Assembly: GCA_022432975.1 (NCBI GenBank)
Contig: CM039505.1
Span: 50,365,897-50,429,896, forward strand
DNA from: Begonia masoniana
Taxonomy: Eukaryota; Streptophyta; Magnoliopsida; Cucurbitales; Begoniaceae
Reading direction: 5' to 3'
Length of the DNA stretch: 64,000 nucleotides
The notes beneath the pieces were generated by a model. It was given only the letters and a program-made list of their open reading frames with translations, had not been told where the DNA came from and ran no database searches. Made by a program: the position numbers and the translations under genes. This document shows, piece by piece, positions 1-10,798 of this stretch (positions are counted from its first letter, which is position 1; every line of letters begins with the position of its first letter).

Positions 1-1340
1 ATCGGTAAATGCAACTTGTAGAGCCATCGGCATATGAGGCTTCAAATGTAATCGGCAGCTGACTTAATATGTCATCAGCAGGAATACCATTGGCAAAAGA
101 GTCTTCATATGTCATCGTTATAAGAATCTTTGGATGCCATCGGTATTTGGAGTGTAAAACTTCATCGGTATTTGAAGTGTAAGACCCCATCGGTATTTGC
201 ATCTTGTAGGGCCATCGGCAGATGAGTCTTTGAATGCCATCGGCATTTGAATCTTCGTAAGCTATTGGCATTGGCAGATGAGTCCTTGGAGTTTTGTCGT
301 CTAGTGATCGGCATGAGAAACCTTGAACGACATCGGCAGATGCAGCTACAAGCAATCGGCATGAACATCTTTAAACGCCATCGGCACGAGTTTCTTTAAA
401 CGCCATCGGCCATCGGCACGAGTTTCTTTAAACGCCATCGGCACGAGTTTCTTTAAACGCCATCGGCACGAGTTTCTTTAAACGCCATCGGCACGAGTTT
501 CTTTAAACGCCATCGGCACGAGTTTCTTTAAACGCCATCGGCACGAGTTTCTTTAAACGCCATCGGCACGAGTTTCTTTAAACGCCATCGGCACGAGTTT
601 CTTTAAACGCCATCGGCACGAGTTTCTTTAAACGCCATCGGCACGAGTTTCTTTAAACGCCATCGGCACGAGTTTCTTTAAACGCCATCGGCACGAGTTT
701 CTTTAAACGCCATCGGCACGAGTTTCTTTAAACGCCATCGGCACGAGTTTCTTTAAACGCCATCGGCACGAGTTTCTTTAAACGCCATCGGCACGAGTTT
801 CTTTAAACGCCATCGGCACGAGTTTCTTTAAACGCCATCGGCACGAGTTTCTTTAAACGCCATCGGCACGAGTTTCTTTAAACGCCATCGGCACGAGTTT
901 CTTTAAACGATGCCATCGGCAGATGTAAACTTTGAACTCCATCGGCAGAGACAACCGTAAATACTATCGGCATGAGAATCCTTGAACAGTGTCGGCAAGA
1001 GTAGCTTCAAATGCTATCGGCAGATTGCATCTTGACACGTCATCGGCACAAGCACGCACTGAACGACTTCTTCTTCTGTCTTTTAGCAATCGGCAGAAGC
1101 CTTCATTTCTTTGTCGTCTTGTGATCGGCACAAGGAACAACTAATTTTAGCCCTGTTTAACTATTCAGCCCTGTATACTCAATACAATTTATTAGATAAC
1201 TAAAATACCCTTTTCAAGGGTATTTCCAAATAACCTCATATTCATTATTCTCATTAAATACACATAATCAAATTACATTATTTATCCTTTAAATACATCA
1301 TCAAAAACATATTATGACTTAAACACTCTATAAGTCAACA
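1..1340 (-). repeat. 3' LTR of the Sirevirus-like element (partial)
   Basis: Position 1 corresponds to about 9837 of the other LTR, so roughly 725 bp are missing to the left. In element orientation the LTR begins TGTTGACTTATAG at 1340, directly after the polypurine tract. Differences from the 5' LTR include a T for C near 86-90, a 6-7 bp insertion near 270, one missing A near 350 and the large 25-bp repeat expansion. The word GCCATCGGC and close variants recur at irregular spacing through the LTR. Confidence 0.9.
379..910. repeat. 25-bp tandem array in the 3' LTR, about 21 copies
   Basis: The unit is 25 bp, starting CATCGGCACGAGTTTC and ending TTTAAACGC. One unit occupies 379-403, a 7-bp partial unit (CATCGGC) follows at 404-410, then about 20 head-to-tail units run from 411 to 910 with almost no variation. 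The matching place in the 5' LTR (about 10208-10255) has only two units. There are no unique spacers, so this is a simple tandem array and not a CRISPR. Confidence 0.95.
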
Positions 1341-1355
1341 ATCTCCCCCTTTTTG
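1341..1355 (-). promoter_or_regulatory. Polypurine tract (plus-strand primer)
   Basis: On the minus strand the sequence is CAAAAAGGGGGAGAT, abutting the TGTTGAC start of the 3' LTR. Its position and composition are those of an LTR-retrotransposon PPT. The same sequence, diverged and inverted, marks the end of a rearranged relative near 30114. Confidence 0.85.
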
Positions 1356-1716
1356 ATGATGACAATATGAATTTGATTAATTTAAATACTCCCCCATAAT
1401 TCTAGCTGCTCCCCCATAGTATATGCATTTTATTCAGTTAACCATACAGAGCAAATCCAAAAACACAGAGCAAGCATATATCCAAAAAAATATATATCCA
1501 GAATGCTAACTAATCAGACTCAAAGCAAATATATATATTCAGAATGCTAACCAAGTCATACTCAATCATCAAATACACTATTCTCCCCCATTGACATTAT
1601 CAAAAACAGATTATAGAAAGAGCAGAAGCAATGCATTAATGAAAGAAACAGAGAAATTGTATTTGAATACCAATTAATGTGTTTACAAGACAAAAAAAAT
1701 AAAAACTTAGGAATAA
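1356..1716 (-). other. Untranslated stretch between third ORF and PPT
   Basis: This AT-rich 361-bp segment has several short C-runs (G-runs on the element strand) but no ORF of note. A diverged inverted copy lies at about 30114-30450, so it is a regular part of this element family. Confidence 0.6.
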
Positions 1717-4038
1717 CTACTTGAAGAAACCTACAAATCGTGTCCAAAAGGCTTGATGAAGCCATGATGGCACGGCACGATTTGAAGAAATATAAGCATC
1801 TACAAGCTCTGGAAGGGAGCGATTATTCAGAGGGATAGGTGGCTGATATACCACTATGGCCAGACAAGGAGGAGGCTCAACAATAGGGTCAGCAGGAAGA
1901 ACAGCAGCAACATCAGCAACTTCAGCAACTGCATCAACTGCAGCAACTTCAGTAACTTCAGCAACTGCAGTAACTTCAGTAACTGCAGTAACTTCAGTCT
2001 CCTGAAGATCCAAAGGCATTAGGCGCACATCGTCAGCTACCTCATGCCTGGAAAATGGAAGAAATAGATCTTCAAAACAAGGAACAGAACTTGAGGGCAG
2101 GTCGGGTTCAGGTTCAGGTTCAGGTGTCAAGGCAGCAATGGAGGATTGGAGTTTCTCAATTTCCCTGACAATCATGCGCCGATCAGCATCCACTTTTTGA
2201 GTCAGCAAACCAAGACCAGAATCTAAGTCAGTGGACAAGTCTTTGTGATTCTTTACAAGTTTGGCATCCAGAGACTGTTCAATCCGACTTTCCATGGTAC
2301 TGAGAGCAGACTCAATGCGGTCAATAGAGGCTTTCAGCTCAGAATATCGAGTCTCATTCAGTGAGAATCTCCTCTGATAGGTTAGAGGAATGGTTGGTAT
2401 GGATGGCAGAGCAGGAAGGAGTGGAGGGGATGGAGGAGCTGGTTGGACAGGTGATGGAGGAGCTGGTGAGGGCAATCTGATTGGAGATTGAGGTGGAGGT
2501 GGAGGAGTAGAAGGAGGAGTACTGAGGGGAGTAGTCGGGATTGGAGATGAAGGTGGTGAAGGTATAGCCGGTGGAGAAAGAAGTTGGACTGGTGATGAAG
2601 GAGCCGTAGCCGATTTGGTGGAAGACTGGGGAACAGGTGAGGGCAGTCGCATTGGAGATGGTGGTGCTGATGGTATAGCTGGTGGGATCGAAGATGTAGA
2701 AGGTGAAGGTATAGCCAGTGGAACTGTAGATGTAGTTTGTGAGGAAGAGAGTTGGACTGGAGATGGAGGGACTGATGGTGCTGGTGGGGGGCCATGTTGG
2801 AAAATTGAAGTAATGGCTTGCATCAGTGGAGAGATGGAGGGAAAGGCAGGCTGAGAAGGCAAGATAAGAGAAGGGGGAGGTGATTGAGGTTGTTCTGGAA
2901 TTGGAGGAGGCAAAAGAGAGGGAACAGAGGTTGCCTCTGAGAGAGATGCTGTAGAGGAGGAAGTAGTTTTGTGCCTACGCTTCAGAGGAGAAGGTTCTGG
3001 TTCTGAGCTAGACTCCCTAGAAAGGGAAGGGGAAATGGCACTGACAGAAAGACCTGAAGCACCTTCTTCTTCAGCAGATTCCTCTGGCAGGATAAGTTTC
3101 CTCTTACCACGCCTGACAGGAACTGCCATAGTAGCCTTTTGCTTCGGCTTTTTCATGATTGGCTTTTCCTTGCTGACAAAATTAATTCCCATCTTGCTTA
3201 GAGTGATTTGGGAATAATAATTTCCGTCCTTAAGAACCACAGGTGCAATCTCCTCAGGAAAAGCAATGTCCAGCTTGACAAATAACCGCATAAGAAGCAA
3301 ATTATACGGTAAGGAAGAAACCTTGGAGGAAACGGCAAGAATCATCCTTCGAATAACTATGTATCCAATGTTGAAGGGTCTTTTAAAGTAGAGGGCAAAC
3401 AGAACAAATAGTTCCAATGCGCTCACCTCGTTATAATGTCCACCCTTGGGAACAATATTGAAGTCAATCATATGACGGAATAGTTTGGCTCTAGGTAGCA
3501 GATGATTGCCTTTTAATTGATCATATGTTTGGTTGGGGTCCACTGCAATTTCTCTAAGAAATTGATCTCCATCAGACGTTCCAATGAAAGGTAGCTCATG
3601 CCCTGTCACATACTTGAAAGGGCAGTTGTCCAAATGAGAAGCACCCAGAAGGGCATTGATGGACTGAGGAGTGATCACAATGTGTTTATTATAAACATAA
3701 CTCGAAATGGACGGGTGATCAGAGGCAAAGCTAAGGTTTGCATAAAACATTTTAATTGCTTCTGGGTAGTAGAAAGATTCGGTTTCAAATAAACCTATTA
3801 ACCCCAGATCCGTCAAGGGTTCAATAATGTCCAAACCAGCTAGCTTTTCAAAGAAAAGACCTTTACTAAGAATCAACGATCGGTACTGATAATCATTGAG
3901 ATATTTTACCTCAGTAGCTTGAGAGACAAAGTAGAAAGATGGCCACTCTGTGCCACGAGGAATCTCTCGAGCATAAACATTGACCTTCTTCTTTGCTGGT
4001 TTGGGAACGGTGCGAGATGATTGACCTTGAGATTCCAT
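1717..4038 (-). CDS. Sirevirus third ORF (envelope-like position), plant transposon-protein domain + Pro-rich + coiled coil
   Basis: This 773-residue ORF lies downstream of pol in the same orientation. Residues about 25-290 form a globular region resembling the domain often labelled putative plant transposon protein. A basic stretch follows (299-314, 353-357), then a long Ser/Pro-rich region (about 340-550), a predicted coiled coil (about 555-640), an acidic Pro/Glu stretch and a short repetitive T-E-V-x-A-V region (681-714). The C-terminus ends in WxxQAFWTxFxxFFK-type residues that are also kept in the rearranged relative on the opposite strand near 30455-30500, which suggests selection. I see no clear signal peptide or membrane span, so envelope-like refers to position, not proven function. 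It is separated from pol by 304 bp and is in a different frame. Confidence 0.8.
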   Translation of the reverse strand: MESQGQSSRTVPKPAKKKVNVYAREIPRGTEWPSFYFVSQATEVKYLNDYQYRSLILSKGLFFEKLAGLDIIEPLTDLGLIGLFETESFYYPEAIKMFYANLSFASDHPSISSYVYNKHIVITPQSINALLGASHLDNCPFKYVTGHELPFIGTSDGDQFLREIAVDPNQTYDQLKGNHLLPRAKLFRHMIDFNIVPKGGHYNEVSALELFVLFALYFKRPFNIGYIVIRRMILAVSSKVSSLPYNLLLMRLFVKLDIAFPEEIAPVVLKDGNYYSQITLSKMGINFVSKEKPIMKKPKQKATMAVPVRRGKRKLILPEESAEEEGASGLSVSAISPSLSRESSSEPEPSPLKRRHKTTSSSTASLSEATSVPSLLPPPIPEQPQSPPPSLILPSQPAFPSISPLMQAITSIFQHGPPPAPSVPPSPVQLSSSQTTSTVPLAIPSPSTSSIPPAIPSAPPSPMRLPSPVPQSSTKSATAPSSPVQLLSPPAIPSPPSSPIPTTPLSTPPSTPPPPPQSPIRLPSPAPPSPVQPAPPSPPLLPALPSIPTIPLTYQRRFSLNETRYSELKASIDRIESALSTMESRIEQSLDAKLVKNHKDLSTDLDSGLGLLTQKVDADRRMIVREIEKLQSSIAALTPEPEPEPDLPSSSVPCFEDLFLPFSRHEVADDVRLMPLDLQETEVTAVTEVTAVAEVTEVAAVDAVAEVADVAAVLPADPIVEPPPCLAIVVYQPPIPLNNRSLPELVDAYISSNRAVPSWLHQAFWTRFVGFFK

Positions 4039-4342
4039 TTCTTGTAGAGGATTCGACAGAGAAGGTTTGGTAGGGCAGGGGGTTTCAGAAAGAGCGCGAA
4101 AGATGAAGTGAGTCGGCAGTGAAAGACGAGTTTAAAAGACAAACAGAGTTGTCCGACTAAGAAGTCACACGTGTAACACCGATATCTTTCGATGGAGAAC
4201 ACGTGGCGGCAGATTAAGGAAAACATTTCATCTACCGATAGAAATGCATCTGCCGATCCTTAGAGACTAGAACGGCATCTACCGATGCCTTCACAGAAAA
4301 GAAAAACTCTAACACTTAAGATTTACCAACAGAGGAAGAGCC
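4039..4342 (-). other. Spacer between pol and third ORF
   Basis: This 304-bp non-coding gap contains repeated CATCTACCGAT/ATCTGCCGAT words (about 4229-4285) like those in the LTR. It could hold a promoter or leader for the third ORF; the equivalent spacer at 33915-34224 in the plus-strand relative has the same word family. No splice or promoter signal is conclusive by eye. Confidence 0.5.
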
Positions 4343-7300
4343 TTAGTTTTTCTCAAACCGAATGAGTCCTAACCTTATTCTTATATTATTGAAGGTTTTC
4401 TCATCTAGAGGCTTAGTAAAAATGTCTGCTAATTGATCTACAGAGTTAACGAATTCTAAAGAAATATCACCTCTTTGAACATGATCTCGGATGAAGTGAT
4501 ATCTGACATCTATGTGCTTTGTTCTAGAGTGTTGAATAGGATTTTTAGAAATGTTAATGGCACTGGTGTTATCACACCGAATAGGAATCCTATCATAAAA
4601 CAGATTGTAATCTTCCAAAGTCTGTTTCATCCAAAGCATTTGTGCACAACAACTACCAGCAGCAATATATTCACTCTCAGCAGTTGACAATGCAACAGAA
4701 TTCTGTTTCTTCGAATACCAAGACACTAGAGATTCTCCTAGGAACTGACAAGTGCCACTAGTGCTTTTTCTATCAATAAGACTACCAGCATAGTCAGAAT
4801 CAGAATATCCTATAAGATCAAAAGAGGTACCTTTCGGATACCAGAGTCCTAAGTCAATTGTCCCACTTAGATATTTAAAAATCCGTTTAACAGCAGATAA
4901 GTGAGACTCCTTAGGGGCAGCTTGAAACCTAGCACAGAGACATACGCTAAACAGAATGTCTGGTCTACTGGCAGTTAGGTATAGCAAAGATCCGATCATA
5001 CCACGATATTTCTTTATATCCACATTTATTCCATTTTCATCTTTATCCAATTTGGTTGTGGTACTCATGGGAGTTCTAGAAGGTTTGACAGATTCTAAAC
5101 CAAATCGCTTAAGGAGTTCCTTAATATACTTTTCTTGACAGAAGAAAATTCCATCAAGAGACTGACTAATCTGGAATCCTAAGAAAAACTTTAACTCCCC
5201 CATCATACTCATTTCAAATTCACTTTGCATGAGGGAGGAAAACTCATTACACAAGTGGACATTGGTTGATCCAAAAATGATGTCATCGACATAAATTTGA
5301 ACCAGCAAAATATCATTGTCCTTTTGCATGGTAAACAGGGTTGAATCAGAGTTACCCTTTTTGAAATTTCTTTCTTCAAGGAAATTCTTCAACCTGTCAT
5401 ACCAAGCTCTAGGAGCCTGTTTAAGACCATAAAGAGCTTTTCTAAGTTTGTAGACATGACTGGGTTTATCAAATGATTCAAAACCTAAAGGCTGCTCTAC
5501 ATAAACTTCTTCCATAATATATCCATTTAAAAAGGCACTCTTTACATCCATTTGAAAGAGTGTGAAGTTTTTGTAGCAGGCAAAAGCTAGAAGCATCCTA
5601 ATTGACTCTAGTCTAGCTACAGGGGCAAAAGATTCCTCAAAATCAATACCCTCTTCCTGAGAGTATCCCTTAGCAACTAGTCTAGCCTTGTTTCTTATAA
5701 CAATCCCATTTTCATCCAATTTATTCTTAAATACCCATTTGGTTCCTATAATGGGATGATCCTTAGGCCGTGGAACAAGTTCCCATACCTTGCTCCTTTC
5801 AAACTGATTTAACTCTTCTTGCATGGCCATAATCCAATTTTCATCACTCTCGGCCTCTTCAAACTTCTTAGGTTCTATTTTAGAGATAAATGCCACATTG
5901 GCACAGAGATTCCTAAGAGAGGATCTAGTCTTAACTCCTAAAGAAGGATCACCTAAAATTTCCTCTATTGGATGACTTCTAATATATTTCCAATCTCTAG
6001 GTAGATCTGCAGATTCATCTTTAACAGGAACAATTTTTAGAGAACTAGAGGATGGTTCTATAGGAGAGGGATCAGTAGATTTTTCCAAAGAAAGAGAGTC
6101 AAGTTGATTGTCCAAAACATCATCCTCATCCACATTGATTGTGGGTTGAGGGGTCTCATCAAAGTTGACATGAACAGATTCCTCAACAACAAGAGATCTC
6201 CTATTGAAGACTCTATATGCTTTACTTGACAGAGAATAACCAAGAAAAATTCCAATATCTGATTTAGAATCGAATTTTCCTAAGTTATCTTTGGTATTTA
6301 GGATGAAGCATTTACTGCCAAACGCTCTAAAGTACTTAACAGTAGGAGTTTTTCCACTCCAGAGCTCATAAGGAGTTTTCTCTAGAATAGGTCTTATGGA
6401 GACCCTGTTAAGAACATAGCAGGCTGTTGCAACTGCCTCAGCCCAGAAGTATTTTGGAAGGGAATTTTCAATAAGCATAGTCCGAGCAAGTTCTTGGAGA
6501 GACCTATTTTTCCTCTCAACAACACCATTTTGCTGAGGGGTTCTAGGAGATGAAAAGTTGTGCTCAATTCCATGTTTGAGACACAGGAGTTCAAATCTTT
6601 CATTTTCAAATTCTCCACCATGATCACTACGAATAGCAATAATGGTGAGCTCCTTTTCATTTTGAACTCTTTTCCTAAAACTAGAGAAGGTGTCAAAAGT
6701 CTCATCCTTAGACTTTAAAAAGAACACCCAAGAAAACCTAGAGAAGTCATCAACAATGACAAAGGCATAGAATTTGCCACCTAGACTTGCTGTATTGGAA
6801 GGACCGAAAAGGTCCATGTGAAGGAGTTGGAGAGGCTTAGAGGTAGATATTTCACTCTTCGATTTAAAAGAAGATTTGATCTGCTTGCCCATTTGACAAG
6901 CCTCACAGACCTTATCCTTTTCAAAGGATATCTTAGGAATCCCTCTAACTAAATTATCCTTAGTAATCTTAGCTAAGGTATCCATTCCTACGTGTCCTAA
7001 TCTTCTATGCCAAATCCAAGCATCATGAGAAGAATTAACAGCAAAGCATTTCTCATTAACATGCTCAACAACATCCATATCAATAACATAGATATTTTCT
7101 TTTCTATAACCAGTGAACAGAGTTTTATCATTAGATGCATCTTTAATTATGCAGGAGTTAGATTTAAAAATCACTTCATATCCTTTATCGCATAATTGGC
7201 TAATACTCAGTAAGTTATGCTTTAATCCAACAACTAATAAAACATTTTCAATGATGGGATTAATGCAGTTACCTATGTTGCCGATGCCAACAATTTTCCC

Positions 7301-7438
7301 TTTTTGATTTCCACCAAAAGTTACACTCCCTTTCTTTTTGTTGACAACTGCAAACTTGGTTGAGTCTCCTGTCATATGCCTCGAACATCCACTGTCGAGG
7401 TACCATTGATTTCTTTCAGGAGAACCTTCAACCTGCAA
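4343..7438 (-). CDS. pol: Ty1-copia Pol polyprotein (PR-IN-RT-RNase H)
   Basis: The open frame gives 1031 residues from the first ATG, but the frame stays open upstream to the Gag stop at 7448-7450, so translation probably enters from gag. Visible motifs: protease DSG at 15-17; GAG-pre-integrase zinc site H144/H149/C178/C181; integrase D209, D272 and E308; reverse transcriptase D631 and YVDD at 716-719; RNase H D880, E921 and D956. All catalytic residues I looked for are present. Together these make and integrate the cDNA copy in the virus-like particle and nucleus. No frameshift or internal stop is seen. Confidence 0.95.
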   Translation of the reverse strand: MQVEGSPERNQWYLDSGCSRHMTGDSTKFAVVNKKKGSVTFGGNQKGKIVGIGNIGNCINPIIENVLLVVGLKHNLLSISQLCDKGYEVIFKSNSCIIKDASNDKTLFTGYRKENIYVIDMDVVEHVNEKCFAVNSSHDAWIWHRRLGHVGMDTLAKITKDNLVRGIPKISFEKDKVCEACQMGKQIKSSFKSKSEISTSKPLQLLHMDLFGPSNTASLGGKFYAFVIVDDFSRFSWVFFLKSKDETFDTFSSFRKRVQNEKELTIIAIRSDHGGEFENERFELLCLKHGIEHNFSSPRTPQQNGVVERKNRSLQELARTMLIENSLPKYFWAEAVATACYVLNRVSIRPILEKTPYELWSGKTPTVKYFRAFGSKCFILNTKDNLGKFDSKSDIGIFLGYSLSSKAYRVFNRRSLVVEESVHVNFDETPQPTINVDEDDVLDNQLDSLSLEKSTDPSPIEPSSSSLKIVPVKDESADLPRDWKYIRSHPIEEILGDPSLGVKTRSSLRNLCANVAFISKIEPKKFEEAESDENWIMAMQEELNQFERSKVWELVPRPKDHPIIGTKWVFKNKLDENGIVIRNKARLVAKGYSQEEGIDFEESFAPVARLESIRMLLAFACYKNFTLFQMDVKSAFLNGYIMEEVYVEQPLGFESFDKPSHVYKLRKALYGLKQAPRAWYDRLKNFLEERNFKKGNSDSTLFTMQKDNDILLVQIYVDDIIFGSTNVHLCNEFSSLMQSEFEMSMMGELKFFLGFQISQSLDGIFFCQEKYIKELLKRFGLESVKPSRTPMSTTTKLDKDENGINVDIKKYRGMIGSLLYLTASRPDILFSVCLCARFQAAPKESHLSAVKRIFKYLSGTIDLGLWYPKGTSFDLIGYSDSDYAGSLIDRKSTSGTCQFLGESLVSWYSKKQNSVALSTAESEYIAAGSCCAQMLWMKQTLEDYNLFYDRIPIRCDNTSAINISKNPIQHSRTKHIDVRYHFIRDHVQRGDISLEFVNSVDQLADIFTKPLDEKTFNNIRIRLGLIRFEKN

Positions 7439-7447
7439 AACAGAAGA

Positions 7448-9043
7448 TCAAGTTGTCTTCTTTGGTACCCAAACCTGTTGGGTCCTAGAGTTAGGTCTGG
7501 TTCCCTTAGGAACCCATTGAAGTTTACACTCAGGCTTACTTTTTCCTGTTTTGAATGGACATACATATGATTTATGTCCTACTTCATTGCACGCATGGCA
7601 AACAACAGATTTAACAAAAAAAGTCTTATATTCTCTCTTTTTGTTATCCCCATTATATCCAATGCCTGCTCTATCAAAAGTCATTCTTTGATCATTTATC
7701 AACATCTTCAGTTTATTACTACTAAGAGTCATTCTCTGAACAAACCAGTTTAAGAATTCATTTTTCTTTTTCAGTTCAGACACTTCTTTTTCATGCTGAG
7801 TATGTTCATTTGCGTGCTTCTCAATAAAACATGCATTTTCCTTTTTCAATGCAATGTACTTAGTTTTTAACATACTGAATTGTTTCACTAGATCATTAAA
7901 AGCATCTACCAAGTTTCCATCATCATCATCATCATCAGTTTCACTGTCACTTAACGTACAAGGAGATAAAGAGCTAACCTTATCTTCGTGAGCCATGAAG
8001 CAGAGGTTAGCTACCTCCTCATCCTCTGAAGAAGAGGTGTCACCTTCACTTTCATCCCACGTGGCTTTCATAGCCTTCTTCTTGAACTTTTTGGGAAACT
8101 TCTTGGCCTGTGGACAATCGGCCTTCATATGTCCTGGCTTTCCACATCCAAAGCATGTAATTTCCTTCTCCTTTTGTGGCCTTTCACCTTTCGGAAATCT
8201 TCTTCCTTGCATCCTCTTCCTTTGCAGGAATTTGCTGAATCTCCTTGTGATGAGTGCTATGTCCTCATCAACTTCTTCTTCTTCTTCTTCAGATTCTTCA
8301 TGTTTACTGGAGGAGGCAGAGGAGATCTTCAGGGCAATATCCTTTCTCTTAGAGACCTCTTTCTCTTTGAGGTCCTCCTTTTCGTTTTCCCTCATTGTGA
8401 TCTCATGCGTCATGAGAGATCCAATGAGCTCCTCAAGCTTCAAAGTTTTGAGATCCTTAGCTTCCTGAATGGCAGTCACCTTTGGTTGCCATGCTCTCGG
8501 TAGGCATCTCAGAATTTTCCTTACCTGTTCTTCACCTGAGTAAATCTTACCAAGAGCTTTAAGACCATTAGTAATGTTAGTAAATCGAGTAAACATGGAA
8601 CTAATGGTTTCCCCTTTTTCCACAGAAAACAGTTCATATTCATGAACTAACATGCTCAGTTTACTCTCTTTGACCTGATTTGTGCCTTCGTGTGTGACCT
8701 CTAATAAGTGCCAAATTTCTTGAGCACTCTCACACCCTTGTACTCTATTAAACTCGTCTCTATTCAGAGCACAGTACAAGGTGTTTATTGCCTTTGCATT
8801 CAGGCTCAAATTCTTCTTATCACTATCATTCAGTTCGTGAGAGGCTTTGGGTATCCTAATACCATTTTCTGTTTTAAAAGCTATATATGGACCATTTTCT
8901 ATGTTATTCCATATGTCATAGTCTATAGCCTGAACATAAGTTCTCATTCTAGTCTTCCAGTACACATAATCAATACCATCAAAGAATGGAGGTCTAGTGG
9001 TAGACTGACCTTCCATTTGTGCAGAATGTGTGTTGAATGCCAT
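7448..9043 (-). CDS. gag: Ty1-copia Gag nucleocapsid polyprotein
   Basis: The ORF can start at 9055 (535 residues), but the in-frame ATG at 9043 matches the start of the related gag at 27306 (both begin MAFNT), so I chose 9043. The N-terminal half is a UBN2/DUF4219-type copia Gag fold (residues about 20-220 of the long form). Acidic runs follow, then a CCHC knuckle CFGCGKPGHMKADC at 301-314, a coiled coil at about 385-440 and a second CCHC knuckle CHACNEVGHKSYVC at 486-499. It packages element RNA. The stop is TGA at 7448-7450, and pol continues in the same frame after it. Confidence 0.93.
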   Translation of the reverse strand: MAFNTHSAQMEGQSTTRPPFFDGIDYVYWKTRMRTYVQAIDYDIWNNIENGPYIAFKTENGIRIPKASHELNDSDKKNLSLNAKAINTLYCALNRDEFNRVQGCESAQEIWHLLEVTHEGTNQVKESKLSMLVHEYELFSVEKGETISSMFTRFTNITNGLKALGKIYSGEEQVRKILRCLPRAWQPKVTAIQEAKDLKTLKLEELIGSLMTHEITMRENEKEDLKEKEVSKRKDIALKISSASSSKHEESEEEEEEVDEDIALITRRFSKFLQRKRMQGRRFPKGERPQKEKEITCFGCGKPGHMKADCPQAKKFPKKFKKKAMKATWDESEGDTSSSEDEEVANLCFMAHEDKVSSLSPCTLSDSETDDDDDDGNLVDAFNDLVKQFSMLKTKYIALKKENACFIEKHANEHTQHEKEVSELKKKNEFLNWFVQRMTLSSNKLKMLINDQRMTFDRAGIGYNGDNKKREYKTFFVKSVVCHACNEVGHKSYVCPFKTGKSKPECKLQWVPKGTRPNSRTQQVWVPKKTT

Positions 9044-9094
9044 TACAGATATCACAGTATATCTCAGATAGACAACTTAGACAATATATAAACC

Positions 9095-9108
9095 TTGCTT
9101 TGATACCA
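9095..9108 (-). promoter_or_regulatory. Primer binding site (initiator tRNA-Met type)
   Basis: The minus strand reads TGGTATCAAAGCAAG two bases after the ACA end of the 5' LTR. This is close to the usual plant TGGTATCAGAGC complement of initiator tRNA-Met, with one difference (A for G). Confidence 0.85.
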
Positions 9109-9110
9109 AT

Positions 9111-10687
9111 TGTAGGACCGTAATTGTCTAAGAGGGGGGGGTGAATTAGACTTTTTAATTTTAATAAGTGTTAACCTAATTTCTCTTTTTGATTAAAACT
9201 TAGATTAAACACAAGTACTCAAATAATGTAAAGAGAGAAAGAGAGAAATTCGACACCAGTACTTTTTACGTGGTTCGGCCAAACTGCCTACTTCCAAGCT
9301 TCAAGGCTCACCCCTTGAAGATCCTTAACCTTCTCCTCACGAGAATGACTAGATCGGGATTCCGGGCTCCGATCAATTGCCTTTACAATTCTGGATTGAA
9401 CTTGCCGGGCGTCAATCCACTGCCTTTACAAATGATTTGTATTTGTGAAATAGATCACAGACTACACTCTCACAGCAGAAATCTCAAGTTCGAGTTTAGA
9501 GAGATGTACAGTGATTACAGAGTATGAAAAACTTTTGCAGCTAGGGCTCAGAATTCAAATTGGCAAAAGTTAGTCTACGAGCCTTTTCTTCTGCTTATAT
9601 ACTCTGTATATCCTTGCTTCATAGAATTGAATGCTTCTTACTCCAAATAAAAAATGTTACCGTTGGGAAGCATCCGTACTGAAGCAGCTATCCGTTGCAT
9701 CTGAAAATGTTGTTCGTCGTCGCCATTAAAGGTCTGGAGTTAATGCTTGAAAACGACATCACTGTAGCTTCGCGGCTAACTTTAAATTCTGGCGGAAGAT
9801 CATAACCAGATGCAGCTTGTAAAATAATGCCACGTCATCGGTAAATGCAACTTGTAGAGCCATCGGCATATGAGGCTTCAAATGTAATCGGCAGCTGACT
9901 TAATATGTCATCAGCAGGAATACCATCGGCAAAAGAGTCTTCATATGTCATCGTTATAAGAATCTTTGGATGCCATCGGTATTTGGAGTGTAAAACTTCA
10001 TCGGTATTTGAAGTGTAAGACCCCATCGGTATTTGCATCTTGTAGGGCCATCGGCAGATGAGTCTTTGAATGCCATCGGCATTTGAATCTTCGTAAGCTA
10101 TTGGCAGATGAGTCCTTGGAGTTTTGTCGTCTAGTGATCGGCATGAGAAACCTTGAACGACATCGGCAGATGCAGCTACAAAGCAATCGGCATGAACATC
10201 TTTAAACGCCATCGGCACGAGTTTCTTTAAACGCCATCGGCACGAGTTTCTTTAAAATGCCATCGGCAGATGTAAACTTTGAACTCCATCGGCAGAGACA
10301 ACCGTAAATACTATCGGCATGAGAATCCTTGAACAGTGTCGGCAAGAGTAGCTTCAAATGCTATCGGCAGATTGCATCTTGACACGTCATCGGCACAAGC
10401 ACGCACTGAACGACTTCTTCTTCTGTCTTTTAGCAATCGGCAGAAGCCTTCATTTCTTTGTCGTCTTGTGATCGGCACAAGGAACAACTAATTTTAGCCC
10501 TGTTTAACTATTCAGCCCTGTATACTCAATACAATTTATTAGATAACTAAAATACCCTTTTCAAGGGTATTTCCAAATAACCTCATATTCATTATTCTCA
10601 TTAAATACACATAATCAAATTACATTATTTATCCTTTAAATACATCATCAAAAACATATTATGACTTAAACACTCTATAAGTCAACA
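9111..10687 (-). repeat. 5' LTR of the Sirevirus-like element (1577 bp)
   Basis: The LTR runs from TGTAGGACC to GTCAACA on the plus strand (TG...CA ends). It shares 9837-10687 with the left LTR. It contains only two of the 25-bp units but many scattered GCCATCGGC-like words, and a TTTACGTGGTTCGGCC stretch often seen in plant copia LTRs. Confidence 0.92.
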
Positions 10688-10798
10688 CCCAGGTCTACAA
10701 AATAACACTTATTTGCGGAAAAGAAATTACATAACTTGCAGAAAAGAAATTACATAACTTGCGAAAAATAAATTACACAGTTTGCGGAAAAAAATCTA

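Larger units (their letters stand above)
1..10687 (-). mobile_element. Ty1-copia LTR retrotransposon, Sirevirus-like, nearly complete (3' LTR cut by window edge)
   Basis: On the minus strand the order is 5' LTR (9111-10687), primer binding site, gag, pol, a third ORF, polypurine tract and 3' LTR (1-1340, its outer end lies before the window). Domain order PR-IN-RT-RNaseH is that of Ty1-copia. Two CCHC knuckles in Gag, long LTRs, an extra ORF after pol, and sequence style around the RT and RNase H point to the Sirevirus lineage; that lineage call is an inference. All three ORFs are open. The two LTRs differ in the shared part by about one substitution and a few small indels plus the repeat expansion, so the insertion is recent. 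The right flank starts at 10688; the left target duplication is outside the window. Confidence 0.9.

Noticed and set aside
379..910. CRISPR-like regular repeat
   Set aside because: Units are directly adjacent with no spacers, inside a plant LTR.
7995..8503. Plus-strand ORFs of 124-157 residues over gag
   Set aside because: Antisense to the acidic and knuckle regions of an intact Gag; no family features.
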